Below are positions 54,209-63,963 of a stretch of DNA of 64,000 nt, piece after piece. The stretch comes from UBA11986 sp963734955. Its GTDB lineage: Bacteria; Bacteroidota; Ignavibacteria; UBA10030; UBA6906. The notes under the pieces are model-generated. The model worked only from the letters and a program-made list of their open reading frames with translations. It was not told where the DNA came from and did not search any database. The position numbers and the translations under genes were made by a program. Where the stretch lies: NCBI GenBank assembly GCA_963734955.1, contig CAVTJO010000005.1:558001-622000 (forward strand). Direction: 5' to 3'. Each line of letters opens with the position of its first letter. Within the stretch, counting starts at the first letter, position 1.

Positions 54209-56134
54209 TTACTTCTTGTCTTTGTCGTCGACAACCTCGTACTGGGCGTCTTCAACCTTCTTTTCGTCCTTCTTCGCCCCCGAATCGGCGGGAGGTGCCT
54301 GGGGACCTTCGCCGGGATGAGCACCACCCGCGGTTGCCTGCTGGTACATCTGGGTGGATGCCTCATTCCAGGCATTGTTCAGAGTGTCGATCGCACCTTT
54401 GATCGTATTAGCGTTGCCGCCCTTTATCGCATCCTTAAGCTGTTCCTTCGCATTCTCGATCTTGCTCCTCGTGTCGCCTGCAACCTTGTCTCCAAACTCC
54501 TTAAGTTGTTTCTCGGTCTGGAATACGAGGTTGTCCGCCTGATTCTTTATGTCGATCTCATCCTTCTTCTTCCTGTCTTCGGCGGCATGAGCGGAAGCGT
54601 CGCTCTTCATACGCTCCACCTCTTCCTTTGTCAACCCGCTGGAGGAAGTGATACGTATGGATTGTTCCTTGGCCGTTCCCTTATCCTTGGCGGCTACATG
54701 GAGCATGCCGTTTGCATCGATATCGAATGTTACCTCGATCTGTGGAACGCCCCGTGGCGCCGGCGGGATTCCATCGAGATGGAACTTCCCGAGGGTTCTG
54801 TTGTCAATTGCCATGGGCCGTTCACCCTGCAACACGTGGATCTCGACAGACGGCTGACTATCGGAGGCCGTCGAGAAAATCTCGCTCTTCTTTGTTGGAA
54901 TGGTGGTATTTGCGTCGATCAGCTTCGTCATTACGCCACCCAGGGTCTCTATACCAAGGGAAAGCGGCGTTACATCCAGCAATAGTACATCCGTCACGTC
55001 TCCTGCAAGGACGCCTCCCTGGATTGCAGCTCCAACGGCAACAACCTCATCGGGGTTGACGCCTTTGTGGGGCTCTTTCCCGAACACTTCCTTGACGAGC
55101 TGCTGGACTCTGGGGACACGTGTCATCCCACCAACGAGAATCACCTCATCAATCTGGTTCGGAGAAAGTCCGGCATCCCTCAACGCTCTCTCGGTCGGCC
55201 CCATGGTTCGCTGAATGAGATCATCAACGAGTTGCTCGAACTTTGCCCGGGTCAGGGTGATGTTGAGGTGTTTTGGGCCCTCTGCAGTCGCGGTAATAAA
55301 CGGTAGATTGATCTCGGTTTGCATAAGTTGTGACAGCTCCATCTTGGCTTTTTCGGACCCTTCGCGCAGCCGCTGGAGCGCCATTGGGTCTTTCCGCAGG
55401 TCGATCCCCTCCTGTTTCTTGAATTCATCGGCAACGAAATCCAGGATCCTCTGGTCGAAGTTGTCGCCGCCGAGATGAGTGTCTCCGTTGGTCGATTTCA
55501 CTTCAAACACACCCTCCCCCAGTTCGAGGATCGAAATATCGAAAGTACCGCCCCCAAGGTCATATATTGCAACTTTCAAATCCTTGTGCTTCTTGTCGAG
55601 CCCATAGGCAAGGGCAGCCGCGGTCGGCTCATTGATAATGCGCTTGACAGTCAACCCGGAAATCTCCCCCGCCTCTTTTGTTGCCTGACGCTGGGCGTCA
55701 TTAAAGTAGGCAGGCACTGTGATGACTGCTTCAGTTACTTTTTGCCCGAGATAATCCTCAGCGGTCTGCTTCATCTTCTGGAGAATCATGGCGCTGATCT
55801 CCGGCGGCGAATAAACTCTTCCACCCACCTCAACCCGAGCCGTGTTGTTGTCACCCTTGATCACCTTGTACGGAACCAGCTTCATTTCCTCGCTGACTTC
55901 GTTGTGAAAGCGCCCCATGAACCTCTTGATTGAGAAGACAGTGTTTTCAGAATTTGTGACTGCCTGGCGTTTGGCAGCCTGACCAACAAGTCGTTCCCCG
56001 TTCTTCGCAAAAGCAACTACGGATGGAGTTGTTCGCCCCCCCTCTGAATTTGCTATGACCACCGGGTCGTTGCCTTCCATAACTGCAACGACTGAATTGG
56101 TGGTTCCAAGGTCGATTCCGATGATCTTTCCCAT
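54209..56134 (-). CDS. dnaK: Chaperone DnaK (Hsp70)
   Basis: 641 residues from ATG 56134, with AAGGAG eight bases ahead; a longer reading to 56215 lacks homology. ATPase marks are GIDLGTTNSVVAVMEG, the Gly-rich phosphate loops (DLGGGTFDISIL) and VGGMTRVPRVQ. The substrate domain and C-terminal lid follow, with a charged end. DnaK binds unfolded segments and works with ClpB. dnaJ and grpE are not in the window. No CIRCE or sigma-32 element is recognised ahead of it. Confidence 0.96.
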   Translation of the reverse strand: MGKIIGIDLGTTNSVVAVMEGNDPVVIANSEGGRTTPSVVAFAKNGERLVGQAAKRQAVTNSENTVFSIKRFMGRFHNEVSEEMKLVPYKVIKGDNNTARVEVGGRVYSPPEISAMILQKMKQTAEDYLGQKVTEAVITVPAYFNDAQRQATKEAGEISGLTVKRIINEPTAAALAYGLDKKHKDLKVAIYDLGGGTFDISILELGEGVFEVKSTNGDTHLGGDNFDQRILDFVADEFKKQEGIDLRKDPMALQRLREGSEKAKMELSQLMQTEINLPFITATAEGPKHLNITLTRAKFEQLVDDLIQRTMGPTERALRDAGLSPNQIDEVILVGGMTRVPRVQQLVKEVFGKEPHKGVNPDEVVAVGAAIQGGVLAGDVTDVLLLDVTPLSLGIETLGGVMTKLIDANTTIPTKKSEIFSTASDSQPSVEIHVLQGERPMAIDNRTLGKFHLDGIPPAPRGVPQIEVTFDIDANGMLHVAAKDKGTAKEQSIRITSSSGLTKEEVERMKSDASAHAAEDRKKKDEIDIKNQADNLVFQTEKQLKEFGDKVAGDTRSKIENAKEQLKDAIKGGNANTIKGAIDTLNNAWNEASTQMYQQATAGGAHPGEGPQAPPADSGAKKDEKKVEDAQYEVVDDKDKK

Positions 56135-56619
56135 TACATACACTCCTTGAAGAATGAATTGAAAAATGGCCGGCAATTTGATATGTCGAGTCTCGAACCC
56201 TCGGAGAGCCGGCAACCAATGCCCACTTGCGATTGACTGCTTCGCACACCCAACTTCATCAGATTAGTACCAACAGGCGTGCCATTAGCCTCAGCGTGGA
56301 CGACAAATCTCTAACTCACTTTGACAAATGCATTTACGAAGAAAATGAAACCAGCAGAGAACTTTCTTCGGCCATGAGAATCCACGCCATCGTGACACGC
56401 ACACCGCAATAATGGCACCAAGTTTGACCTCTTGTCATGCCAAAACATTCGCTTGACTTTGGAAATGCTAATGGGTATAATCATGCTGGTCTTTGCAGAA
56501 ACCCATGAAATTAACCTTCGCAGGAATCCTTTCTTCTCGTCTCACCCCTCTCCCGGAAGCTCCTCCGCGGAGGGATTGTTTCGTCTTATCGGGTGGTTCA
56601 ACAAACTAGAGGAAACGCC
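56135..56619. other. Divergent regulatory region between dnaK and birA
   Basis: 485 bases. It holds the birA promoter at 56453-56481. On the dnaK side I see no clear sigma-70, CIRCE or sigma-32 element. The rest has no gene that I can support. Confidence 0.5.
56453..56481 (+). promoter_or_regulatory. Sigma-70 promoter for birA
   Basis: TTGACT (56453-56458), 17 bases, TATAAT (56476-56481): nearly perfect. The predicted start is about 56488, leaving a leader of about 132 bases before birA. Confidence 0.65.
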
Positions 56620-57399
56620 ATGCTTTCCGAGCATTTTCTCCGCAAGGGACTAAAGACGCGGGTGTTTGGGAATAAGATCTTTACGTTTGACTCCATAGAT
56701 TCAACCAATAATTGTGCAAAAGCGGTTGCCGGTTGCGGAGCAATTGAGGGAACCGTGGTTATCGCGGAGCAACAAACCGCCGGCAGGGGACGGATGGGTC
56801 GCTCATGGCAGGCAGCACCCAACGAGAACTTGATATTTTCCATCGTGCTCAGACCGCAGGTCTCTGCCGATGCTCTCAACTTGCTTCCACTTTATGTCGC
56901 AGTCGCCGTATCGGAGGCTATTGAGCGGGTCACTGGACTGAAGGTTGAATGCAAGTGGCCGAACGATATCCTTTGCAATGGCAGGAAGCTGGCCGGCATT
57001 CTGATCGAAGGCTCAGTCAAGCAGGACGTCATGGACTATGTGGTCATCGGCGTTGGCATCAATGTGAATCAAATGAGATTCGAAGGTGAGTTGAGCTCAA
57101 AGGCTTCCTCCCTGAAGCTGGAATCAAACAGGGAAATCGACAGAGTGAGGCTCTTCAAGGAGATACTTTCAGGGCTTGAAAAGGACTACAGGTCATTTGA
57201 AATTTCAGGATTCCGATCCATCGTCCCGCAGTGGATGGCCCGGTCGACTATGCTCAACCGGACAATCTCTGTGTCGCAACAGGGAAATGTGATTTCCGGG
57301 GTTGTCAAAGGATTGAGCCCCGAGGGCGGTCTCGTGTTGAAGACAAATGGCTCCGAACAGACTGTCTTTGCCGGGGATGTCACAGTCCTCCAGATGTAG
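56620..57399 (+). CDS. birA: Biotin-[acetyl-CoA-carboxylase] ligase BirA
   Basis: 259 residues from ATG 56620 (AGAGGA ahead). Ligase motifs: EQQTAGRGRMGRSW (ATP/biotin loop) and KWPNDILCNGRKLAGILIE. There is no N-terminal DNA-binding domain, so it is a mono-functional ligase. It would attach biotin to carboxylases such as the partner of the MCC-type subunit at 12143. coaX follows 39 bases later. Confidence 0.9.
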   Translation: MLSEHFLRKGLKTRVFGNKIFTFDSIDSTNNCAKAVAGCGAIEGTVVIAEQQTAGRGRMGRSWQAAPNENLIFSIVLRPQVSADALNLLPLYVAVAVSEAIERVTGLKVECKWPNDILCNGRKLAGILIEGSVKQDVMDYVVIGVGINVNQMRFEGELSSKASSLKLESNREIDRVRLFKEILSGLEKDYRSFEISGFRSIVPQWMARSTMLNRTISVSQQGNVISGVVKGLSPEGGLVLKTNGSEQTVFAGDVTVLQM

Positions 57400-57438
57400 T
57401 ACCTTCCCTCCACACCAACCACCTTTCCGACTGCATTC

Positions 57439-58215
57439 ATGCTGCTGGCTGTTGACATTGGAAACACCCACACCGTCCTGGGAGTGTACAAGGGCGAGAA
57501 ACTGGTAGCCAACTGGCGGGTAACCAGCACCAGTAACCGGACAGCGGATGAGACGTGGCTGACGATCAAGAACTTCTGCGTTGATGCAGACATTTCCCCT
57601 GCGCTCCTCAATGGCATCGGCATCTCATCTGTCGTCCCTGACCTGACTGACATTTTTAGCGTCATTTCCCGGAAGTACCTCGAGGTTGAGCCTGTCATAG
57701 TTGACGGCAGCATGAATCTCGGGTTCAGGATACACTATAAGGATCCTTCGGCCGTGGGGGCCGACAGGCTCTGTAATGCCGTTGCCGGTTTCAGAAAACA
57801 TGGCGGACCACTCATCGTCATCGATTTTGGGACGGCAACGACATTCGACGTGGTAGCAGAAAAAGGCGACTACCTCGGAGGTGTGATCGCTCTTGGATTG
57901 GAATCGACTGCCGCTGAACTCCACAGAAGAACGGCAAAGCTCCCAAAGATTGAGCTTCATTTCCCCGAGAAGATAATCGGATCAGATACTGTATCAAGCA
58001 TGCAGGCGGGGATCATGTTTGGCGCTGTTGATGCTGTAGAAGGTATGATAAAAAGAATTCGGGAGGAGTTGGGATCCAAGCCCAAGGTGATCGCGACAGG
58101 AGGCCTGGCAGCAGTCATAGCGCAGCATACTTCGGTTATTGAGGCATGTGAACCGTCGCTCGTGTTGGATGGGGTCAGACTAATCTATGATAGGGTACGA
58201 GGCCGTGAAAGCTGA
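57439..58215 (+). CDS. coaX: Type III pantothenate kinase CoaX
   Basis: 258 residues. DIGNTHTVLGVY is the ATP-binding start and IDFGTATTFDVV is the second phosphate motif. CoaX phosphorylates pantothenate at the start of CoA synthesis. It starts 39 bases after birA. A hairpin follows the stop. Confidence 0.92.
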   Translation: MLLAVDIGNTHTVLGVYKGEKLVANWRVTSTSNRTADETWLTIKNFCVDADISPALLNGIGISSVVPDLTDIFSVISRKYLEVEPVIVDGSMNLGFRIHYKDPSAVGADRLCNAVAGFRKHGGPLIVIDFGTATTFDVVAEKGDYLGGVIALGLESTAAELHRRTAKLPKIELHFPEKIIGSDTVSSMQAGIMFGAVDAVEGMIKRIREELGSKPKVIATGGLAAVIAQHTSVIEACEPSLVLDGVRLIYDRVRGRES

Positions 58216-58238
58216 CAAATGCCTGGTGCAGAACGCTG

Positions 58239-58270
58239 AAGCCCTCGGAGCCCCGGGGGCTTTGTCATTT
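58239..58270 (+). terminator. Hairpin after coaX
   Basis: Arms AAGCCC and GGGCTT around a GC-rich loop, then a T-rich tail. It sits between the convergent coaX and nuoN stops and may serve both. T-run is modest. Confidence 0.5.
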
Positions 58271-58287
58271 TGCGCGGAGCCCGTATC

Positions 58288-59787
58288 TTACGGAGTTCCG
58301 AATATCTTCACGGACGCCTGTGCAAGTTGGACCAGCGGGCCGAAGTAGAGCCCGAGCAGGAGAGTGGGAACCAGCAGAACCAGCACGGTTGCCTTCTGCA
58401 GGATAGTAAAGTTAAGTGGAGTAGTTTGTTCTTGTTCGGACGAACGGAGATACAGATTCCGGAATATCCGAACATAGTAATAGAGGGAAATCACACTGTT
58501 CAGAGCCCCTACCAGCGCCAACCACAACCAGCCATGATTCAACAACGCCGCGAAGAGATAGAGCTTGCCAACAAAGCCCGCCGTAGGAGGCAGACCCGTC
58601 AAGGAGATCAGGAACACCGACAAAGCCACGGTAATAAATGGCGCTCTGGGGCCAAGGCCCTTGTAGTCCTCAATGTCTTCGCTGCCCGTCTGGTTTGCAA
58701 TGAGCATGACAATATAAAATGCCCCCAGATTCATGAAGAGATACACAACGAAATACAGCATGATCGCGGCAAGGCCATCGTTGCTCAACACCACCACACC
58801 CATCAACATGTAACCGGCATGAGCAATGCTGGAATAGGCAAGCAGGCGCTTGAGATTGTTCTGCCAAATAGCAACCAGGTTGCCAAATGTCATTGTCAAA
58901 ACTGAAAGTACTGCGATGAGGTTATACCATTCAAAGCCCTTCAACGAAGCCCACACTCCCACCGGTAAAGCAACCACACTGGAATCGATGAACGTCACTT
59001 TGAAGAAACGGATCATCATTGCGAAACCGCCCGCCTTGGAGGCAACCGAGAGAAACGCTGTAATCGTGATTGGCGCGCCTTCGTAAACATCCGGCGTCCA
59101 GAAATGGAACGGCACGGCAGAAATCTTGTACCCGAACCCGGCCATCGCGAGGACGCCTGCGATAAGGAGTGCAATGGAGTTGTAGTTTCCTTGCGCAAGC
59201 ACCTGATTGATCGAATAGATATCAAGCGAGCCTGTTAATCCGTAGATGATCGAGATACCGTACAGCATCAATCCGGACGAGAGTGCACCGTAAATGACGT
59301 ACTTGAGTGATGCCTCGCTGGAGTCGGGAGCCTCTTTCGTATAGCCGGACAATATGTACGATGAGATGGACGAAAGCTCGAGTGCAAGGTACATCATCAG
59401 CAGATTGCTGGCTCCGGCCATCAGCACCATGCCAAGCGTCAGAGCCACCAACAACGAGTAGTACTCGCCAAGCTTCCTTCCGGGAGAATTCAGCTCCGAT
59501 GAGCCGAGAGAGAACACGACGACGAGAATGGCAGAGATGATAATGACGAGCTTGAAGAAGTATGCGAACGAGTCGACAGCCACCATATTGCTAAAGATCG
59601 ACACGTGCGTGTCCGATTGTCCGAGAATGAACCCTCCGGTCACGACAAGTCCAATCATCACAACTGTTGATACAATGACCGATGTTCTCTTGAAAATCAA
59701 ATCGGCGATGATCGCAGCACAAAAGGTGACCGTGAGGGTGAGCTCAGGGTAGAAGAAATGAAGATCGTTGAGAATCTGTTCTGACAT
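58288..59787 (-). CDS. nuoN: NADH-quinone oxidoreductase subunit N
   Basis: 499 residues, about 14 membrane segments, antiporter-like fold. Motifs of NuoN are ELSSISSYILSGYTK, VPFHFWTPDVYEGAP and LLAYSSIAHAGYMLMG. It is a proton-pumping subunit of complex I. It is the last nuo gene here, following nuoM after a 46-base gap. Confidence 0.94.
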   Translation of the reverse strand: MSEQILNDLHFFYPELTLTVTFCAAIIADLIFKRTSVIVSTVVMIGLVVTGGFILGQSDTHVSIFSNMVAVDSFAYFFKLVIIISAILVVVFSLGSSELNSPGRKLGEYYSLLVALTLGMVLMAGASNLLMMYLALELSSISSYILSGYTKEAPDSSEASLKYVIYGALSSGLMLYGISIIYGLTGSLDIYSINQVLAQGNYNSIALLIAGVLAMAGFGYKISAVPFHFWTPDVYEGAPITITAFLSVASKAGGFAMMIRFFKVTFIDSSVVALPVGVWASLKGFEWYNLIAVLSVLTMTFGNLVAIWQNNLKRLLAYSSIAHAGYMLMGVVVLSNDGLAAIMLYFVVYLFMNLGAFYIVMLIANQTGSEDIEDYKGLGPRAPFITVALSVFLISLTGLPPTAGFVGKLYLFAALLNHGWLWLALVGALNSVISLYYYVRIFRNLYLRSSEQEQTTPLNFTILQKATVLVLLVPTLLLGLYFGPLVQLAQASVKIFGTP

Positions 59788-59833
59788 TGTAACTTTCAGT
59801 CCGTAATCTGGAGTTGGTGACCCACGTGCCCTC

Positions 59834-61486
59834 TCAATTCATACCCATCATTGTTGAAACATGCCTGGCCTGATCGAGCACACCCGCCAGCGCGTTCAAC
59901 GATGTATTCATCAGGTCCAGCACGGGTGACGGATAGATCCCGAGGAAAATAACAATGATGGCAAGCGGCCAGAGCATCACCATTTCCCGACCGTTCATGT
60001 CGGTGAGGTTCTTCCACTTGTCGGGCAGTTGGCCGAGGAACACACGCTGCAGAGTCCAGAGCATGTACCCCGCAGTCACGATGATCGTAACAGCGCCGAT
60101 CATGGTCAACACCCGGAATGTCTGAAACGCGCCGATCAGCGAAAATGCTTCACTGATGAACCCGCTCAGGCCTGGTAATCCGAGGGCAGCGAAGAACGCA
60201 ACCGTCATGACACCGGCATACTTCGGCATCTGGTTCATGAGTCCGCCGAACTCGTTCAGCCCACGCGTGTGTGCCCTGTCGTAGATTACCCCCACGATGA
60301 GGAAGAGCATTGCGGTGATGGTTCCGTGGTTGAACATCTGAAACACGGCGCCGGTAATGCCCTGCGTGTTCATGGATGCCATGCCGAGCGTTACGACTCC
60401 CATGTGGCTGATGCTCGAGTACGCAATGAGCTTCTTGAAGTCCGTTTGGGCCATTGCCACAAAAGCCCCGTACACCATACTGATCACGCCGAGTAAGGCA
60501 AGACCCCACGCATAGTGTACCATTGCATCGGGAAAAATTGGAAAACTGATGCGCAAAAGACCATACGTGCCCATTTTCAATAACACTCCGGCGAGGATTA
60601 CACTGATGGGGGTCGGGGCTTCAACGTGGGCATCGGGCAGCCACGTATGAAACGGAAAGCTCGGAATTTTGATGGCGAACCCAATAAACAACGCAACGTA
60701 CGTTAAATAACGCATCGATGTGTGAGCACCGGAGAGCAGCGAATCGGGGACGTAGTTCGCCGGGTCCATCATGGCCAGCATGTTGAACGTGTGTACCTTC
60801 TCCAAACCGCCGGTTCCGTGCTTTATCGCTTCGGTGACAGAGTAGATCATACCGCTCGGGTCAATGTACACGTTCACGCTGAAATACAGCGCGATCATCG
60901 CCAGGAGCATCAAGACACTTCCGAAGAGGGTATACAGGAAGAATTTGATCGCTGCATACTCCCGCCTTGTTCCTCCCCAGATCCCGATAAGGAAGTACAT
61001 CGGTAGCAGCATGAGCTCCCAGAAGATGTAGAACAGGAAGAAATCAAGCGACACAAATACCCCCATCATCCCGGCATCGAGCAGAAGGAAGAGGGCAAAG
61101 TATCCTTTCACGGATTTCTCGATGTTCCACGATGAAATGGCAGCAACGGCACTGATCAACGCAGTCAGGATCACCATCGTAACGCTCAGGCCATCGATCC
61201 CGAGGAAGTACTCGATATGGATGCGGCCGAACCATGCCACACTCTTGATGTCAATCCATGTTGCCTTCTCGATGAACTGCATCCCGGCTTCCGAATTGAT
61301 GCCCGCCATTCCACGGTCGAAACGCATGAAGATCACGATCGAGAGAATGAGCTGAATGAGCGTGATGATGAGGGCGGTCCACCGAATGCCGTTACGTTGT
61401 TCCTTCGGGATGAGAAGGACGAATACCATCCCGAGAACCGGCAGGAAGGTTAACCAGGTGAGTACACCAAATCCCATGAGTTGCAT
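59834..61486 (-). CDS. nuoM: NADH-quinone oxidoreductase subunit M
   Basis: 550 residues, about 14 membrane segments. Marks: FFLFYIFWELMLLPMYFLIG, FPFHTWLPDAHVEAPTP and KKLIAYSSISHMGVVTLG. It is a proton-pumping subunit. It lies 20 bases after nuoL. Confidence 0.95.
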   Translation of the reverse strand: MQLMGFGVLTWLTFLPVLGMVFVLLIPKEQRNGIRWTALIITLIQLILSIVIFMRFDRGMAGINSEAGMQFIEKATWIDIKSVAWFGRIHIEYFLGIDGLSVTMVILTALISAVAAISSWNIEKSVKGYFALFLLLDAGMMGVFVSLDFFLFYIFWELMLLPMYFLIGIWGGTRREYAAIKFFLYTLFGSVLMLLAMIALYFSVNVYIDPSGMIYSVTEAIKHGTGGLEKVHTFNMLAMMDPANYVPDSLLSGAHTSMRYLTYVALFIGFAIKIPSFPFHTWLPDAHVEAPTPISVILAGVLLKMGTYGLLRISFPIFPDAMVHYAWGLALLGVISMVYGAFVAMAQTDFKKLIAYSSISHMGVVTLGMASMNTQGITGAVFQMFNHGTITAMLFLIVGVIYDRAHTRGLNEFGGLMNQMPKYAGVMTVAFFAALGLPGLSGFISEAFSLIGAFQTFRVLTMIGAVTIIVTAGYMLWTLQRVFLGQLPDKWKNLTDMNGREMVMLWPLAIIVIFLGIYPSPVLDLMNTSLNALAGVLDQARHVSTMMGMN

Positions 61487-61506
61487 AGAGAAGCTACCCT
61501 GTTAGT

Positions 61507-63582
61507 TCAAAATAGTCTGAAAGCAAAATAGAACATCATCACGCCGAATACGACAAACACGATGTACGTCTGGACTTTGCCGGTTTGAAATTTACGCAAT
61601 ACCAGGCCGCTGAACCCCGAGAGATACGCGGTAAGATTCACGAGTCCATCGATTACAATCGAATCAAACTTGCCACTCACGAACGATGAGACTCTCGTGA
61701 TCGATCCCGCTCCATTGACAATGCCATCGACAATTGTGTTGTCAAACCATTTCCACATGTTGGACATTGCGAGCGCCCCGTTCACCACAACACCCATATA
61801 CAGATCATCGAAGCCCCACTTGTTCAGGAGGAACTTGTGGATTGACGTGAGTCTCTCCGCAACGGTATCGGCACGTATCTTCTTCCAATAGTATGTGGCA
61901 AAAGCCACGAGAATTCCCGCTCCCGCAACCAGCAATGAAAGGATCATCGCGGGGTTGTGCGCTTGATGATGGGCCTCTTCAAAGACCTCGGGCGATGGCG
62001 CGGCAACACTTAACGGAACAACACTTTCCGGCCTCTCCAATGATTTGACGATCCATCCATCCCCGGCGTTGAGAGGATTGTAGCTGTAGAATATGAAGAT
62101 CGATAACACGGCAAGAATTGCCAGCGGCACCGTCATAATCTTCGGCGACTCATGAATGTGTTCGTATCGAAGTCGATCGGGATGGTCACCATAAAACGTG
62201 AGAATCACCAAACGGAACATGTAGAAGGCTGTCAGGCCTGCGACGAAGAACCCGATGACGGGAATCAGGTAATGTCCGGTCAGGCTGCCAAATGCAAGCG
62301 TGCCTGCGAGTATGGAATCCTTGCTCAGGAACCCGGAAGTGAACGGAACACCTGAAATCGAAAGAGTGAAGATGAGGAATGTCCAGTACGTCAAAGGCAT
62401 TTTGGATCGCAAGCCGCCCATGTTTCTTATATCCTGGGCATCGGTGTGATGGTCGTTCTGGTGGTGCAACGCGTTGTGCATCGCATGAATGACCGAACCG
62501 GAGCCAAGAAAGAGCCCTGCCTTGAACATGGCGTGTGTAACAAGATGGAAGAATCCGGCAGTATACGCTCCAACGCCAAGCCCCAGCACCATGTATCCAA
62601 GCTGACTGATTGTCGAGTACGCAAGAACCTTCTTGATATCGTTTTGAGCGATGGCGATTGTGGCCGAGATGAACGCCGTGATGGCCCCGATGTAGGCAAT
62701 TACCATCAGTGCATCGGCGGTCATCATGGGGAACGTCCGGGCAACAAGATAGACGCCGGCCGCAACCATTGTTGCAGCGTGAATCAAGGCACTGACCGGG
62801 GTGGGCCCTTCCATTGCATCAGGCAGCCAAACATGCAGCGGAAATTGCGCCGATTTGCCTATCGCCCCACAGAAGATCAACACACCTGCCGCTGTGAGCC
62901 ACGTTTCACTGCCGAACGGAAGCTGACCGGTGCGGATGGCCTCGAAAATCTGCTGCAGGTTGAACGTGTGAAAATTCGCAAACAGGATCATGATTCCGAT
63001 GAAAAATCCCACGTCACCAATGCGGTTGACGATGAACGCCTTCATCGCGGCGTCCGATGCACTCTTTTTCTCGTACCAATGTCCGATGAGCAGGTACGAG
63101 CTGAGACCGACCAGCTCCCAGCCAACATATAGCATGAACAGGTTGTTGGCAATGACGATCATGAGCATCGAGAAGGAGAAGATGCCCAGAAAAGCAAAGT
63201 ATCTGGAATACCTCACATCACCCTTCATGTAGCCGATCGAGAAGAAATGCACCAACGTACTGATGAGCGTGACAACCACGAGCATTACCGCGGCAAGATT
63301 GTCCACCCCCAGGCCCAGAACAATCTTCAGCGGACCTATTCCCGGAACATTTCGGAAGTCTATCCAGGTGAAGTTCAGCGAGAGGGATTCGTCCGGGTAG
63401 AGCATCAGCTTCTGGTACAACACGAAAGCTGCGAGGACAAGGGCCGACGTAATGATCGTTGTTTCGAGCCAATCACCCTGGCGAGGAAGCCTTTTGCCGA
63501 AGAAGATGACGAGCACGAACCCCAGCAATGGCAGCAGGAGGACAGTGGCAGATAGATTGAGGAGAAGTTCCTGTGTCATCAA
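61507..63582 (-). CDS. nuoL: NADH-quinone oxidoreductase subunit L
   Basis: 691 residues, about 15 or more membrane segments. Marks: LFMLYVGWELVGLSSYLLIG, FPLHVWLPDAMEGPTPVSAL and KKVLAYSTISQLGYMVLG, then the long lateral helix region near the C-terminus. It is the distal proton-pumping subunit. Confidence 0.96.
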   Translation of the reverse strand: MMTQELLLNLSATVLLLPLLGFVLVIFFGKRLPRQGDWLETTIITSALVLAAFVLYQKLMLYPDESLSLNFTWIDFRNVPGIGPLKIVLGLGVDNLAAVMLVVVTLISTLVHFFSIGYMKGDVRYSRYFAFLGIFSFSMLMIVIANNLFMLYVGWELVGLSSYLLIGHWYEKKSASDAAMKAFIVNRIGDVGFFIGIMILFANFHTFNLQQIFEAIRTGQLPFGSETWLTAAGVLIFCGAIGKSAQFPLHVWLPDAMEGPTPVSALIHAATMVAAGVYLVARTFPMMTADALMVIAYIGAITAFISATIAIAQNDIKKVLAYSTISQLGYMVLGLGVGAYTAGFFHLVTHAMFKAGLFLGSGSVIHAMHNALHHQNDHHTDAQDIRNMGGLRSKMPLTYWTFLIFTLSISGVPFTSGFLSKDSILAGTLAFGSLTGHYLIPVIGFFVAGLTAFYMFRLVILTFYGDHPDRLRYEHIHESPKIMTVPLAILAVLSIFIFYSYNPLNAGDGWIVKSLERPESVVPLSVAAPSPEVFEEAHHQAHNPAMILSLLVAGAGILVAFATYYWKKIRADTVAERLTSIHKFLLNKWGFDDLYMGVVVNGALAMSNMWKWFDNTIVDGIVNGAGSITRVSSFVSGKFDSIVIDGLVNLTAYLSGFSGLVLRKFQTGKVQTYIVFVVFGVMMFYFAFRLF

Positions 63583-63616
63583 ATTGATTCAGTTATTCCG
63601 AAGTCGTCAACACTTG

Positions 63617-63961
63617 TTACTCTTTGAGACTACTCACTTCATCCACATTCACTGTGTGGAAGCGATGGTAGATGTTCAGCACAATCGCCAGGGCCACCGC
63701 AGCCTCTGCCGCTGCAAGAATGATCACAAACACGGCGGCCGCCTGTCCATCGAACCTGAGGCTGCTGTAACGCGAGAATGCGACGAAGTTGATGTTTGCA
63801 GCATTTAATACCAGTTCAATCCCCATCAGGACGAGGATGGCGTTCCGCCGGGTCATGATGGCATACAGCCCGAGCGCAAACAAAACAGCGCTCACGATCA
63901 AGAAATGTGCAAGCTGAACATTCGGGAGCCAGGCGTAAAAGTCATCAAAGAATGTATCCAT
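63617..63961 (-). CDS. nuoK: NADH-quinone oxidoreductase subunit K
   Basis: 114 residues, three membrane segments. LFALGLYAIMTRRNAILVLMGIELVLNAANINFVAF is the NuoK core (short parts: GLYAIMTRRN, MGIELVLNAAN) with the key glutamate in GIELVLN. The N-terminus is somewhat longer than the E. coli protein. It starts 2 bases after the nuoJ stop. Confidence 0.93.
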   Translation of the reverse strand: MDTFFDDFYAWLPNVQLAHFLIVSAVLFALGLYAIMTRRNAILVLMGIELVLNAANINFVAFSRYSSLRFDGQAAAVFVIILAAAEAAVALAIVLNIYHRFHTVNVDEVSSLKE

Positions 63962-63963
63962 AA

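Noticed and set aside
56135..56452. CIRCE or sigma-32 element before dnaK
   Set aside because: No matching inverted repeat or CTTGAA/CCCCAT pair was found.
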